This document shows positions 40,268 through 48,686 of a stretch of DNA of 64,000 nt, piece after piece; positions within the stretch are counted from its first letter, which is position 1, and each line of letters starts with the position of its first letter. This stretch comes from Sorangium cellulosum (lineage in GTDB: Bacteria > Myxococcota_A > Polyangia > Polyangiales > Polyangiaceae). The stretch is taken from positions 12,453,501 through 12,517,500 of the forward strand of contig NZ_CP012673.1 in the NCBI RefSeq assembly GCF_002950945.1, given 5' to 3'. The notes under the pieces are model-generated. The model made no database searches and was not told the DNA's origin. It saw only the letters and a program-made list of their open reading frames with translations. The position numbers were made by a program, and so were the translations under genes.

Positions 40268-40324
40268 AAAAAAGGGCAAGCCGGCCGGCCGTCCCGCCCT
40301 CGCGGGCGCGGCGGCCGGCCGGCT
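40268..40324 (-). terminator. Intrinsic terminator after the precursor peptide gene
   Basis: AGCCGGCCGGCCG (40279-40291) and CGGCCGGCCGGCT (40312-40324) are perfect 13-bp complements. Read on the minus strand, the stem is followed by TTGCCC and six T residues (40273-40268). This is a canonical rho-independent terminator for transcription coming from the precursor gene. It is the clearest terminator in the window. Confidence 0.9.
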
Positions 40325-40342
40325 CTCCCCGGCTCGGCTGTC

Positions 40343-40615
40343 TCAGCCGTCGGCGAGCGCGCGCTCGTGGATGCGCGCGTCCGCGTCGCCGTCCGTCCCC
40401 TGGTCCTCGATGTTCGTCGCGATGGTGCTCGCCGAGGAGAAACACGCGCTCGTGCAGAGCGAGCTCAGCGTGCTGACCTTCGCGGCGATCAGCTTGTTCG
40501 GGTTGTCCTGGATCTGACGCACCGTGAGCTCGATGTCGCGAACGGCGTCGAGGATCTGCGCCTCCGTCCGGATCTCAGCAGCGGTGTCGTCGAACTTCCG
40601 GTCTTCATTCTTCAT
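40343..40615 (-). CDS. Candidate RiPP precursor peptide (Ser/Thr/Cys-rich core)
   Basis: The product is 90 residues. GAGGTGA lies seven bases before the ATG. Residues 1-47 form a charged, helical leader-like part (ILDAVRDIELTVRQIQDNPN). Residues 48-67 are dense in modifiable residues: 13 of 20 are Ser, Thr or Cys (STLSSLCTSACFSSASTIAT), with Cys54 and Cys58. Residues 70-90 form an acidic, unmodifiable tail that may be a follower. It is the last gene of the minus-strand modification operon and has its own terminator. The modification enzymes next door (two YcaOs, a split LanB, dehydrogenases) act on just these residues. The cleavage site cannot be read, and no homologous precursor is known to me. 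Confidence 0.82.
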   Translation of the reverse strand: MKNEDRKFDDTAAEIRTEAQILDAVRDIELTVRQIQDNPNKLIAAKVSTLSSLCTSACFSSASTIATNIEDQGTDGDADARIHERALADG

Positions 40616-40646
40616 GGTCAGTCACCTCGTGAGTGCGCCACATTGA

Positions 40647-40667
40647 GCGCGGACCGTATGTCCGCGC
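40647..40667. promoter_or_regulatory. Inverted repeat upstream of the precursor gene
   Basis: GCGCGGAC (40647-40654) and GTCCGCGC (40660-40667) form an 8-bp dyad around five bases. It lies about 32 bases before the precursor start. It may be an operator or a processing/attenuation hairpin that sets precursor expression apart from the upstream enzymes. Confidence 0.5.
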
Positions 40668-40772
40668 GCCATGAGCGGCCTTCGGGCGATGTGGAGCACG
40701 GGTGTGGCGAGCTCCGGCTACATCGCTCCATCGCGGCCCGTTCCGGGCTGCGCTGGCCCCCGCTGAACAGGA

Positions 40773-42578
40773 CTACGCGGGGTGATCGCCGGCTCTTACA
40801 TTCCATTTCACGAGCCGCGCGACGCGCAGCGCGCCGCGCGCGCACAGCCTCGGGCGGTCCTCCGGGCCGGCGTCGGCGGCGAGCCTGAGCCCCGCGCCGG
40901 CAAGCGCGCGCGCGGCCTCGCCATCGCCCTCCAGCGCGGCCGCGTCGGCGAGCAGGTACACCGCCTCGCAGCACTCCGCGAAGGCGGCCTGCGCGTGCTG
41001 CGGGGGGAGGCCGCGCGCCTCGGCGAGCAGCGCCTCGGCCTCGCGCCGGGCCTCCCGCGGTGCCCCGCGCGCGATCGCGAGGTGCGCGCGCGCGCGCCGC
41101 TCGAGCAGCACACGCCGCGGCCCCTCCCCCGCCCGCTCGCCGGGCGAAGAGGCCGCGCGCTCGCGCGCGAAGAGGGACTCGGCGCGGGCGCGCTCGCCGA
41201 GGGCCGCGCACGTGGTCACCGCCTCCGCGGTCGCGAGCGCCGCGAGCGCGCGCTCGCCGCACCACCGCGCCCGCTCGGCCGCGACCTCGAGGTGCGCGAT
41301 CGCGTCGGCCGGGCGGCCCGCGATCTCGAGCGTCGCCCCGAGGCGCGCCCGGACGAAGAGCGCGCGCGTGACGTCGCCCATGGCCTCGAGCCCGGCGAGG
41401 CCGCGCTCCTGGAGCGCCGCCGCCTCGGCGGCGCGCTCCCGCTCGGCGACGAGCGTCGCCGCCGAGGCCGCGCCGCGCCCATGCACGAAGACGTGCGCCG
41501 CCTTCCAGAGGTGCGCGGTCGCGCGGCAGCCCTCCGGGACGTCGCGCCCGGCGACGATCACATCGAGCAGCACCTCGTGGCGGCCCTCGGGGTCGAGCAT
41601 CGAGCAGCCGAGCGCCGCGTCGAGGTGCAGCCACCAGCGCTCCGCGGCATCCGGCGCGGCCTCCCTCTCGGCATACGCCGCGAGCCCGAGCTCGCGCAGC
41701 GCCTCGGCCTGCCCCGCCTGGCGGAGCGCCGCCATGTGCACGCGGCGCGCCCTCCTCCGGACCGACGGCACGGCCGCCGCGGCCCGCGCGCTCCGGGCTG
41801 CCCGGAGCGCGACCTCGGGGGCGTGCGTCTGCAGCGCCGCCATGGCCAGGTGGAGCCACACCTCGGCACGCCCGGGCGCGTGCGGCTCGGGCGCGGCCGC
41901 GAGCGCCTCCGACAGCGCCGCGACGCCCGCGTGCAGCGCCCCCGCGGCGCAGAGCGCCACGCCCGCCGCCTCGCCCTCGGGGCCCCGGTACGGCGGCGGC
42001 GCGGGCCGCGGCGAGGCCGCCGGTGCGTCGATCCGCGCGAGGGGGAGATCCCCCGCGCGCGAAAGCCGCCGCTCGATCCCGGCGTCGTCCCGCGGCGCCT
42101 CGTCGAACACGACCAGCACGACCCCCGCCGCGCCGAGCGCACGCGCGAGGAAGCCGAGCACGACGAGGTCGTCGTCCGTCGCGCGCTCGAGGCCGCGCAG
42201 GGCGAGCACGGAGGGCCCCCTCAGGAGCGGCGAGAGCTGCCCGAGCAGCGCGAACGCGACGGCGTTGCCGTCGGGCAGCATCGGCCCGCACGGATCCGAG
42301 TACACGCGGCGCACGGGCTCGAGCCACGACGCGCGCGGGCGCGCGGGATCGAGCGCGCCCGCGCAGTCGAGCCAGAAGCCGAAGGGCTCGCCGGGGCGCG
42401 GCGCCGAGGCATCGACCCCCGGCGCCTCGATCCAGGCGACGCCCGCCTCGCGCGCGGCGCCGCGCCACGCCGCGGCGAGCGGCGCAGCGCCGCCCGGGGC
42501 CAGCACGACGAGCGGCGCGCGGCGCCGGATGGCCTCGTGAAGCAGCGTCCAGGCCGCCTGCGGCTCAAGGGAGCGCAC
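40773..42578 (-). CDS. TPR-like helical protein of the RiPP cluster
   Basis: The product is 601 residues from a GTG that overlaps the preceding gene by 14 bases. The first about 190 residues resemble an NTPase fold (LVVLAPGGAAPLAAAW, VLALRGLERATDDDLVVLGF, GVVLVVFDEAP) but lack a GKT/S, so it is probably inactive. The rest is a series of Ala-rich helical pairs like TPR units (AEVWLHLAMAALQTHAPEVA, ALFVRARLGATLEIAGRPAD). It may be a scaffold or a degenerate LuxR/STAND-type regulator without a DNA-binding end. Its function in the pathway is unknown. Confidence 0.7.
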   Translation of the reverse strand: MRSLEPQAAWTLLHEAIRRRAPLVVLAPGGAAPLAAAWRGAAREAGVAWIEAPGVDASAPRPGEPFGFWLDCAGALDPARPRASWLEPVRRVYSDPCGPMLPDGNAVAFALLGQLSPLLRGPSVLALRGLERATDDDLVVLGFLARALGAAGVVLVVFDEAPRDDAGIERRLSRAGDLPLARIDAPAASPRPAPPPYRGPEGEAAGVALCAAGALHAGVAALSEALAAAPEPHAPGRAEVWLHLAMAALQTHAPEVALRAARSARAAAAVPSVRRRARRVHMAALRQAGQAEALRELGLAAYAEREAAPDAAERWWLHLDAALGCSMLDPEGRHEVLLDVIVAGRDVPEGCRATAHLWKAAHVFVHGRGAASAATLVAERERAAEAAALQERGLAGLEAMGDVTRALFVRARLGATLEIAGRPADAIAHLEVAAERARWCGERALAALATAEAVTTCAALGERARAESLFARERAASSPGERAGEGPRRVLLERRARAHLAIARGAPREARREAEALLAEARGLPPQHAQAAFAECCEAVYLLADAAALEGDGEAARALAGAGLRLAADAGPEDRPRLCARGALRVARLVKWNVRAGDHPA

Positions 42579-43437
42579 GAGGCACCTCGCCGTCGTCGTC
42601 GCCGCGCGCGGCCTCGTCGACGAGCGCCCGCGACACGAGCGCGGCCACGAAGGGCTCCTCGACGATCCCCAGGCCGAGGCGGTTGTGGAACGTGTGGGCC
42701 AGGTTGAAGACGACCCGGACGAGCGGCGCCTCGAGCTCCCCCGCCCCCGCGAGCGCCCGCAGCGCGGCCGCGCCGGCCGACGTCTCGGCCGACCACCGGC
42801 GCGCCTCGTCGCCCGCGAGCGACGCGAGCCCGGAGAGCGGGCCGCCCATCAGGCCGCGCACCGCCGAGACCGCCACCGGGCCCGGCTCGAGCGGCGCGTG
42901 CTGCCCGATCCAGGAGCACGCGAGCCGGTGCCAGTACGCGGCGTAGTCGCCGAGCCGGGCGCGGAGCTCGACCCCGGAGAACCCGGCCGCGGCGAAGAGC
43001 TCGCGGAGCGCACACGCGGCCACGAGCGCGCGGCCAGAGGCCCCGCCCGGCGCGCGCGCGATCGCGGCGCACGCGAGCTGGCTCGACGCGAAGAACAGCC
43101 GCTCGGCGAGCTCCTGGCCGAGGGCGCCGCCGTGTTTTTCGGTCTCCGGCTCGTAGGTGGCCCAGGCGAGGCGCGTCGCGACCTCCACCCGGGCGAGCTC
43201 CGCCTCGAGCCTCGCGGCCACGGCCGGGGCGCGCGCGGGGTCCGCGAGGCGCACGCGGTAGCGCAGGTGGTTCCCGCCCTCGGCGTAGCGCAGGAAGAAG
43301 AAGCGATCGACGGCGCCCTCCGCGAGGAGGGCGCGCGCGGTGGGCTCGACGTGCTCGCGGACCAGCACGTCGGTCGCGGCGCCGCCCGGGCCCGCGTCGT
43401 GGAAGATCTGCGCGTAGAGCCAGCGGTCAGGGAGCAC
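42565..43437 (-). CDS. Thiopeptide-type biosynthesis / LanB small-domain protein
   Basis: The product is 290 residues. The N-terminus DRWLYAQIFHDAG and then DRFFFLRYAEGGNHLRYRVRL match the 'W..Y.KI', 'FFIRY.....HLRLR' pattern of SpaB_C-like domains. In split LanB systems this fold either eliminates glutamate from glutamylated Ser/Thr to give dehydroalanine or dehydrobutyrine, or performs the aza-cycloaddition of thiopeptides. Only one such protein is present, so elimination is the simpler role. GTG start, 11-base overlap with the LanB large subunit. It ends overlapping the TPR-like gene. Confidence 0.85.
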   Translation of the reverse strand: MLPDRWLYAQIFHDAGPGGAATDVLVREHVEPTARALLAEGAVDRFFFLRYAEGGNHLRYRVRLADPARAPAVAARLEAELARVEVATRLAWATYEPETEKHGGALGQELAERLFFASSQLACAAIARAPGGASGRALVAACALRELFAAAGFSGVELRARLGDYAAYWHRLACSWIGQHAPLEPGPVAVSAVRGLMGGPLSGLASLAGDEARRWSAETSAGAAALRALAGAGELEAPLVRVVFNLAHTFHNRLGLGIVEEPFVAALVSRALVDEAARGDDDGEVPRALP

Positions 43438-46057
43438 GGTCGGCCTCCCATCGGAGCTGCACGACGAGCTCCGCGACGTGCGGCCGCCCGCCGATGCGGA
43501 GCGGCGCGGCCTCGGGCTCGGGCAGGAGCTCGGTGATCACGAGCCAGCCCGGCGCCGCCGCGTCCTTGGGGCCGAGCAGGCGATCGAGGCCGGCGAGCGT
43601 CGCGGGGCTGCTCCAGTCGATCAACATGCGGCTCGCCGCGAGCGCGGCGCCCGCACCGCCGCCGCCGGCGAGGTGCCGCGCGAAGCCCCGCTCCGGCAGC
43701 CCGCGCGCGCGGCGGAACGCGGCGACCCGCCGAAAGAACGAGCTGTATCGCTCACTTGCGGCCTTGCGCGGGATCTCCTCCGCCGGGACGGCCCACCGCG
43801 CCCGCTCCAGGACGAGGCGGCCGACCTCGAGGCGCGGGCGGTGGGCGCGGAGCCCGCGGCCGGCCGCGAGGTCGCGCGCGTCAAGCAGGTTGTACAGGTC
43901 GGCGCGCTCGGCGACGGTCTCGTCGGCGATGCGCGGCGAGAGCGCGCGCAGCACGAAGAGCGGGTCGGGGAGGTTCGTGTCGCGCAGGAAGCCGAGGTGG
44001 ATCGGCTCGATGTCGCAGCCGAGCGCCGCCGAGCGCACGCGGAGCTCCGACGCCGCCGGATCGAACCGGAGCGAGAGATCGCAGAGGCGCACGGCGGGGC
44101 GGTCCGCGACGACGGCCTCGAACGGCAGCTCGATCGCCGCCGCGGTGAGCGGCGGGTGGAGCTGGAAGTTGAGGCCGAGCCCCGCGTCGATCTCGACCGG
44201 GCGGGGGCCGCCCTCCGCGGCGAGGCGCCCGCGCGCCTCCTGCGCGGCGGCGTCGCCCTCGGCGAGGAAGCGCGAGAGGTACTTGTAGCGGCCGCTCTGG
44301 AGGCCGTTGAGGACGACCGCGATCTCGGGCTCCCCCGGGCGCGGCGCGGCGGCCGGGGCGAGCTGCACGAAGGCCGACACGGCGAGCCGATCGCAGGTCG
44401 CGGGGAGCACGTGCGGCTCGAAGAGCGCGGGATCGAGGGCGCAGCGGTCGCCCTCGGCCGACGCGACGGCGCGCCCGAGCGGCGCCGCCATCCACGCGAT
44501 CGGGTCCTGGGAGAACCGGAGCGCCCGCATCAGCGGGGTGTTCGCGACCGCCGAGGTGATGAAGCGCGGGACGTCGTCGCAGGTCCCCGCCGGCCCGTGC
44601 GCGGCCAGGAACGCCTCGGTCAGCAGGCGGTGGGCGCGCCGCGACGCGCTGGCGCGGGCAAGCGCGAGCGCCGGCGCGAGATCCGCAGCGAGATCGGCCG
44701 GGGGCACGGGGAAGTCGCCCGGCGTGAGGCCGCGGACGGCGACGTCCTCGACCAGCGCGGCGCGCTCGCCGTGCGGGCCGAGCTCGCGCTCGACCGCGGC
44801 GAGCACCGCGGCGCGCTCCCTCGCGGGCGCGCCGCCGTAGCGGGCGAGGTGCCCGGCGAGCTGCTCGATCCGGTCAGCGGCGGCCGCGTCGAGCCCGCGC
44901 AGCGCGCGCGCGAGCGCCCCGAGCGCCGGCGGATCCGCGCCGAGCCGCGGCAGGACGCGCTCGAGCACGCTGAGCCGCACGAGCTCGGCCAGCACCCGGC
45001 GCGCCGCCGCGGGGTCGTGCCCCTCCGCGGCGAGCGCGGCCGCCGCCTCGACCTCGCTCCGGCCCGCCGCGATCCGCAACACGCGCTCCACGCCGGGCGT
45101 GAGATCGAGCGAGGCCAGGCCGAACCCGAGGCGCGGGGCGGCCTGCGGCGCGCCCGCCGCGACGCCGGCCTGCGCGAACACGAGCGCGGGCGGCCCGCCC
45201 TCGTCGCGGTAGCGGAGCGGGTTGAGGCGCAGCGGGAGCCGGGCCGTCGCCTCCGGCGAGAGCGTCCGGGCCAGCCACGCCTGGAGCGCGCCGACGTGGA
45301 TCTGCGGGCGGCTCTCGTACGTGAGCTCGCCCGGGCGCGCGCGATCGAGACCGAGGTCGAGGTCGCGCCAGTCGAGCAGCGCCACCGCGGCGAAGGAGCT
45401 GAAGGGCGTCGTCCGCGTCGCCGCCCGGAACACGTAGCGCGCGAGCGCGGCCTCGCGGATCTGCTCGGCGGCCGTGGGCGGCTTGCCGGCGGGGCGCGCG
45501 AGCAGGTGCTCCGCGGCGCAGCGGAGATCGGGGCTCGAGAGGAGCATGCCGCGCGCGATCGCCTCGTCCGACAGGCTCCGGCGGAGCGCGGCCGAGGCGG
45601 CCTGCCACCCGGCGGCGAACGCCTCCTCGAAGGCGCGGCTCGCCTCGGCGCGCGCCGCGTCGAGCCGCTCGACGCGCGCGAGCTCGCCCCGGAGCTCCTC
45701 GGAGGCGCCCGGCGCGACCGCGGCCGGGATCGAGGCCGGCTTGCCGTTGAAGAGTCGCCGCTTGACGTCGAGCAACGCGCGCCGGAGCTCCCGGTCCTCG
45801 CAGCCGCCGACCTCCACGTGCGCCCGCTCCGCCGCGGCCCGCTGCGCGGCCGCGAGCTCCGCCTCGGCGCGCGCGAGCGCCTCGTCGGCGGCGGCCGCGC
45901 CCGCGAGCCGCAGCGCCGGCAGGACGTCCGCGCTGAGGCCGGCGACACGCGCCGTGCCCCAGCGCTCGATCTGCCATCGCCGGCCGCGCGCCGCGCCCTC
46001 GCGCGGCCCGGGCGTCGCCGCCGCGGCCGCGGCGCTCATCGCGATCGCGGCGCTCAT
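43427..46057 (-). CDS. Lantibiotic dehydratase large subunit (LanB glutamylation domain)
   Basis: The product is 876 residues, the expected size for a split LanB N-terminal protein. The hallmark RAATRTTPFSSFAAVALL (about residue 210-225) matches the 'TPFG.F' motif. Later segments SAVANTPLMRALRFSQDP and LNGLQSGRYKYLSRFL, and LGFGLASLDLTPGVERVL, also fit the family. It uses glutamyl-tRNA(Glu) to glutamylate Ser/Thr of the precursor in characterised relatives. The ATG at 46057 overlaps the dehydrogenase stop (ATGA). A second ATG lies six codons downstream. Composition is extremely Ala-rich. Confidence 0.9.
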   Translation of the reverse strand: MSAAIAMSAAAAAATPGPREGAARGRRWQIERWGTARVAGLSADVLPALRLAGAAAADEALARAEAELAAAQRAAAERAHVEVGGCEDRELRRALLDVKRRLFNGKPASIPAAVAPGASEELRGELARVERLDAARAEASRAFEEAFAAGWQAASAALRRSLSDEAIARGMLLSSPDLRCAAEHLLARPAGKPPTAAEQIREAALARYVFRAATRTTPFSSFAAVALLDWRDLDLGLDRARPGELTYESRPQIHVGALQAWLARTLSPEATARLPLRLNPLRYRDEGGPPALVFAQAGVAAGAPQAAPRLGFGLASLDLTPGVERVLRIAAGRSEVEAAAALAAEGHDPAAARRVLAELVRLSVLERVLPRLGADPPALGALARALRGLDAAAADRIEQLAGHLARYGGAPARERAAVLAAVERELGPHGERAALVEDVAVRGLTPGDFPVPPADLAADLAPALALARASASRRAHRLLTEAFLAAHGPAGTCDDVPRFITSAVANTPLMRALRFSQDPIAWMAAPLGRAVASAEGDRCALDPALFEPHVLPATCDRLAVSAFVQLAPAAAPRPGEPEIAVVLNGLQSGRYKYLSRFLAEGDAAAQEARGRLAAEGGPRPVEIDAGLGLNFQLHPPLTAAAIELPFEAVVADRPAVRLCDLSLRFDPAASELRVRSAALGCDIEPIHLGFLRDTNLPDPLFVLRALSPRIADETVAERADLYNLLDARDLAAGRGLRAHRPRLEVGRLVLERARWAVPAEEIPRKAASERYSSFFRRVAAFRRARGLPERGFARHLAGGGGAGAALAASRMLIDWSSPATLAGLDRLLGPKDAAAPGWLVITELLPEPEAAPLRIGGRPHVAELVVQLRWEADRAP

Positions 46058-46857
46058 GGCTGCGCGCCTCCCCCGGCGGCGCCCTGCGCGCCGCCGACAG
46101 TACCCGCAGCGCGCCGCCGCGCGCCGCCGACCACGAACGCGAAGAAGCAGGTCCGCTCGACGCGGTCGAGGCCGAAGAGCTCGTCGGCCTTGGCGGGCGC
46201 GAACCCGCCGCTCGCGGAGTACGTGAGCCCGAGGTGCTCGGCCGCGACGTAGAGGCGGTCGGCGACCCACCCCGCGCTCATCGCGGCGGCGCGGTAGCCG
46301 CGGTCGCCGTACCGCCGGAGCCACGACGCGAGCGGGACGACGAGGAACAGGAGGGCGGCGGCGCCGCCGTGCTCCCACTGGAGCAGCACGTCGTCGCGCA
46401 CGGCGGCGCGGTCGGCGGGGCCGAGCGCCTCGAGGGCGTGCACGTCGGGCCGGTAGCGGTACGCGCCGGGCGCGATCCCCTCGACGTCGAAGACCACCGG
46501 GCACACGTGCGGGGCGAGCTTCGCGTCGAGGAAGAACGCGCCCGCGACGTCCCGCCCCGCGACCGAGAGCAACGTCGCGAAGGGCGCGAGCGCGAGGCCC
46601 TCCGGCGCGAGGCCGCCGCTGCGGCGGGCGCGGAGCAGCTCGGCCACGGTGCGGCCGTCACCCGGCCGCGGCGAGGGCTCCGGGAGGGCGATACGGGCGC
46701 GGGCGGGCGGCCACGGCGCCGCGCATTCGGGCGTGAGCGGCGCGAGCGGCGCGCCGGCCGCGCGCGCGCGGGTCCCCTCGATCATGGCGGCGACGACCGA
46801 CCAGGGTCGCTCCGTCGTCGCGAACAGAGAATCGTCCACCGCTTGCACCTTGCTCAC
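46054..46857 (-). CDS. SagB-type FMN dehydrogenase (azoline oxidase)
   Basis: The product is 267 residues. It has the nitroreductase/SagB pattern: TVAELLRARRSGG, FATLLSVAGRDV, CPVVFDVEGIAPGAYRYRPD, LVVPLASWLRRYGDRGYRAA, then AEHLGLTYSASGGFAPAKAD. SagB-like enzymes use FMN to oxidise thiazolines and oxazolines to thiazoles and oxazoles. The GTG start overlaps the previous gene's stop (GTGA). It lacks the tight RRS motif placement of some members, and a second dehydrogenase domain is fused to the next gene upstream, so the two may share work or form a heteromer. Confidence 0.85.
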   Translation of the reverse strand: MSKVQAVDDSLFATTERPWSVVAAMIEGTRARAAGAPLAPLTPECAAPWPPARARIALPEPSPRPGDGRTVAELLRARRSGGLAPEGLALAPFATLLSVAGRDVAGAFFLDAKLAPHVCPVVFDVEGIAPGAYRYRPDVHALEALGPADRAAVRDDVLLQWEHGGAAALLFLVVPLASWLRRYGDRGYRAAAMSAGWVADRLYVAAEHLGLTYSASGGFAPAKADELFGLDRVERTCFFAFVVGGARRRAAGTVGGAQGAAGGGAQP

Positions 46858-48686
46858 GCTGCCCCCTTTCCCGCGCGCGGCGCGCGCGGCGCTCCGGAGA
46901 GAAACACCGCCATCGCCGGGGCCATGTCCCGGCCGTTCACGCGCGCGAGCGTGGCGAGCTCCGCGTCGTCGAAGTCCCACGCGAAGCCCGCGGCGAGGCC
47001 GAGGTGGTCGGCGAGCAGGCGGAGCCGGTGCGCCATGACGCCGGCGTCGAGCAGCGCGTAGACGTACCCGCGGCCGAAGTACTTCGCGCACACCCGCGCG
47101 ACCGCGCTCACGATCACGACGACCGCGTCGGCGCGCTCCCAGCCGGCGCCCGCGCCGAAGCTCGCGCGGAGGGCCACGTCCGGCGCCCCTTCGTCGAGGA
47201 CCTCGAGGCAGTCGCCCGCCGCTCCGTAGTGGTACACGCCGGGCTCGAGGCCCGGGACGGCGCGCGCCGCGAGGTACACCTCGGCCGAGCCGAGGTTGCC
47301 GCCCGAGGCGGTCGCGCGGCGGTAATGGAACCCGCCGCCGGGGAGCGGGACGACGTCGCCGCCGGCGCTCCAGCGGAGGAGCGTGGCCACGCGGTCGAGA
47401 TCGAGCTCGGCCGGCTCCGCCTGCCAGGGGCCCAGCACGGCGCGCGCCGGCGCGTCGAGGTGCCCCGCGGCCGGGCGCTCGGCGCGCGGCGCGCGGCCGT
47501 CGCGCTCCCCGCGCACGCGGACGGGCACCTTGCGCGCCCACAGGCTCTCGCGCTGCGCCGAGCGCTGGAGCCGCCGCACCGAGGCGCTGAGGTGGTGCTG
47601 GTAGCCGGCCGGCTGCTTCATGTGCCACGGCTTGAGCGACACCACGTCGTGAAAGTAAAGAGCCCTGTTCTCGGCGTGTCCGTCGCGCATCTGCAGCGTG
47701 CGCGGCTCCGCCGGCGCGCCGCACACAGGGCACCCGGGCAGCCGCCCGATCGCCTGGTGCGCGCGCGTCTCGCCCGCCTCCGGGCTCCACACCTCGACGA
47801 CCTCGAGCGGCATCGCCGGGGCGATGCCCGACAGGTGCGCGATCGCGCCCTGCACCGCCCGGCTCACGAGCGCGCGCGCCCAGAGGCGCCGCGCCGCGGG
47901 CGGGGCAGCGGGCGCGAGCTCGTCGTCCACCTGGAGGTGCACGCACCGCGGGCACGCCGAGACATGCGGGAGCGTCAGCGGGCCGACGCGGAACGCGTCG
48001 AGATCGACGTGGAGCACCGCGCACCCGAGGTCCGCGGCCACGGGGAAGAAGCGCTCCTGCGCCTCGCGGTCGCCGAGGAACAGCACGAGCGACGGCGGCG
48101 CCCCCGCGGCGAGCGCGCCCCCGGCATCGCCGCCGGCCGGGGCGACCTCCGCCGCCACGCCGGACGCCGCGAGCAGCGCCCGCGCGACCTCGGCCTCGGC
48201 CGCGGGCCCGACGACGACCACACGCGCCTCGGCGAGCCGCCGCTGCGCCTCGTACCGGCTCTGGAACAGCCCGGTGACGCGCAGGTTGCGGCTGAAGAAG
48301 GCCATCTGCGCGCCGAACCGCGCCTCGGCCGCCTCGCGGAAAGCGCCGTCCTCGCCGCTCCCCTCCTCGAGCGCGCCGTGGAGCTGGAGCAGGTACAGGA
48401 CGTCCTTCGCGCTCTGCACGGACGTGCCCGCCGCCGCCGCGAGCTCCGGGACGGTGCGCGTCCCGTCGAGCAGCGGCACGAACGCGCCGAACACCCACTC
48501 GAGCGAGCGCCCCTCGAGGAGCTGGGGCTGGCCGCCCAGCAGGCAGAGCCCCTCCCCCACCCGGACCCGGAGCAGATCCTCGACGAACCGGGGCCGCTCC
48601 GGGATGCGGAGCTCCCAGGTCTTCTCGGCGATCTGCGCGAGCTCTCGCGCCGTGTAACCGTCCTGTTCAGCGTGCTGCGTGCTCAT
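46854..48686 (-). CDS. E1-like leader-binding protein fused to a SagB-type dehydrogenase
   Basis: The product is 610 residues. An N-terminal winged-helix-like region (LEWVFGAFVPLLDGTRTVPE, SAKDVLYLLQLHGALEEG) resembles the RRE of cyclodehydratase partner proteins. A ThiF/E1-like middle follows (ARVVVVGPAAEAEVARALLA) with a zinc tetrad: CPRC (245/248) and CPVC (319/322). Residues about 408-610 form a nitroreductase-like domain (LLRWSAGGDVVPLPGGGF, YLAARAVPGLEPGVYHYG, AGVMAHRLRLLADHLGL). I chose the ATG at 48686, with GAAGGA upstream. It probably binds the precursor leader and oxidises azolines. It overlaps the preceding gene by 20 bases. Confidence 0.85.
   Translation of the reverse strand: MSTQHAEQDGYTARELAQIAEKTWELRIPERPRFVEDLLRVRVGEGLCLLGGQPQLLEGRSLEWVFGAFVPLLDGTRTVPELAAAAGTSVQSAKDVLYLLQLHGALEEGSGEDGAFREAAEARFGAQMAFFSRNLRVTGLFQSRYEAQRRLAEARVVVVGPAAEAEVARALLAASGVAAEVAPAGGDAGGALAAGAPPSLVLFLGDREAQERFFPVAADLGCAVLHVDLDAFRVGPLTLPHVSACPRCVHLQVDDELAPAAPPAARRLWARALVSRAVQGAIAHLSGIAPAMPLEVVEVWSPEAGETRAHQAIGRLPGCPVCGAPAEPRTLQMRDGHAENRALYFHDVVSLKPWHMKQPAGYQHHLSASVRRLQRSAQRESLWARKVPVRVRGERDGRAPRAERPAAGHLDAPARAVLGPWQAEPAELDLDRVATLLRWSAGGDVVPLPGGGFHYRRATASGGNLGSAEVYLAARAVPGLEPGVYHYGAAGDCLEVLDEGAPDVALRASFGAGAGWERADAVVVIVSAVARVCAKYFGRGYVYALLDAGVMAHRLRLLADHLGLAAGFAWDFDDAELATLARVNGRDMAPAMAVFLSGAPRAPRAGKGAA

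Noticed and set aside
46504..48498. Long N-terminal extensions of the LanB and dehydrogenase frames
   Set aside because: They are shadows of the neighbouring genes. The overlapping ATGA/GTGA starts at 46057 and 46857 give proteins of normal family size.
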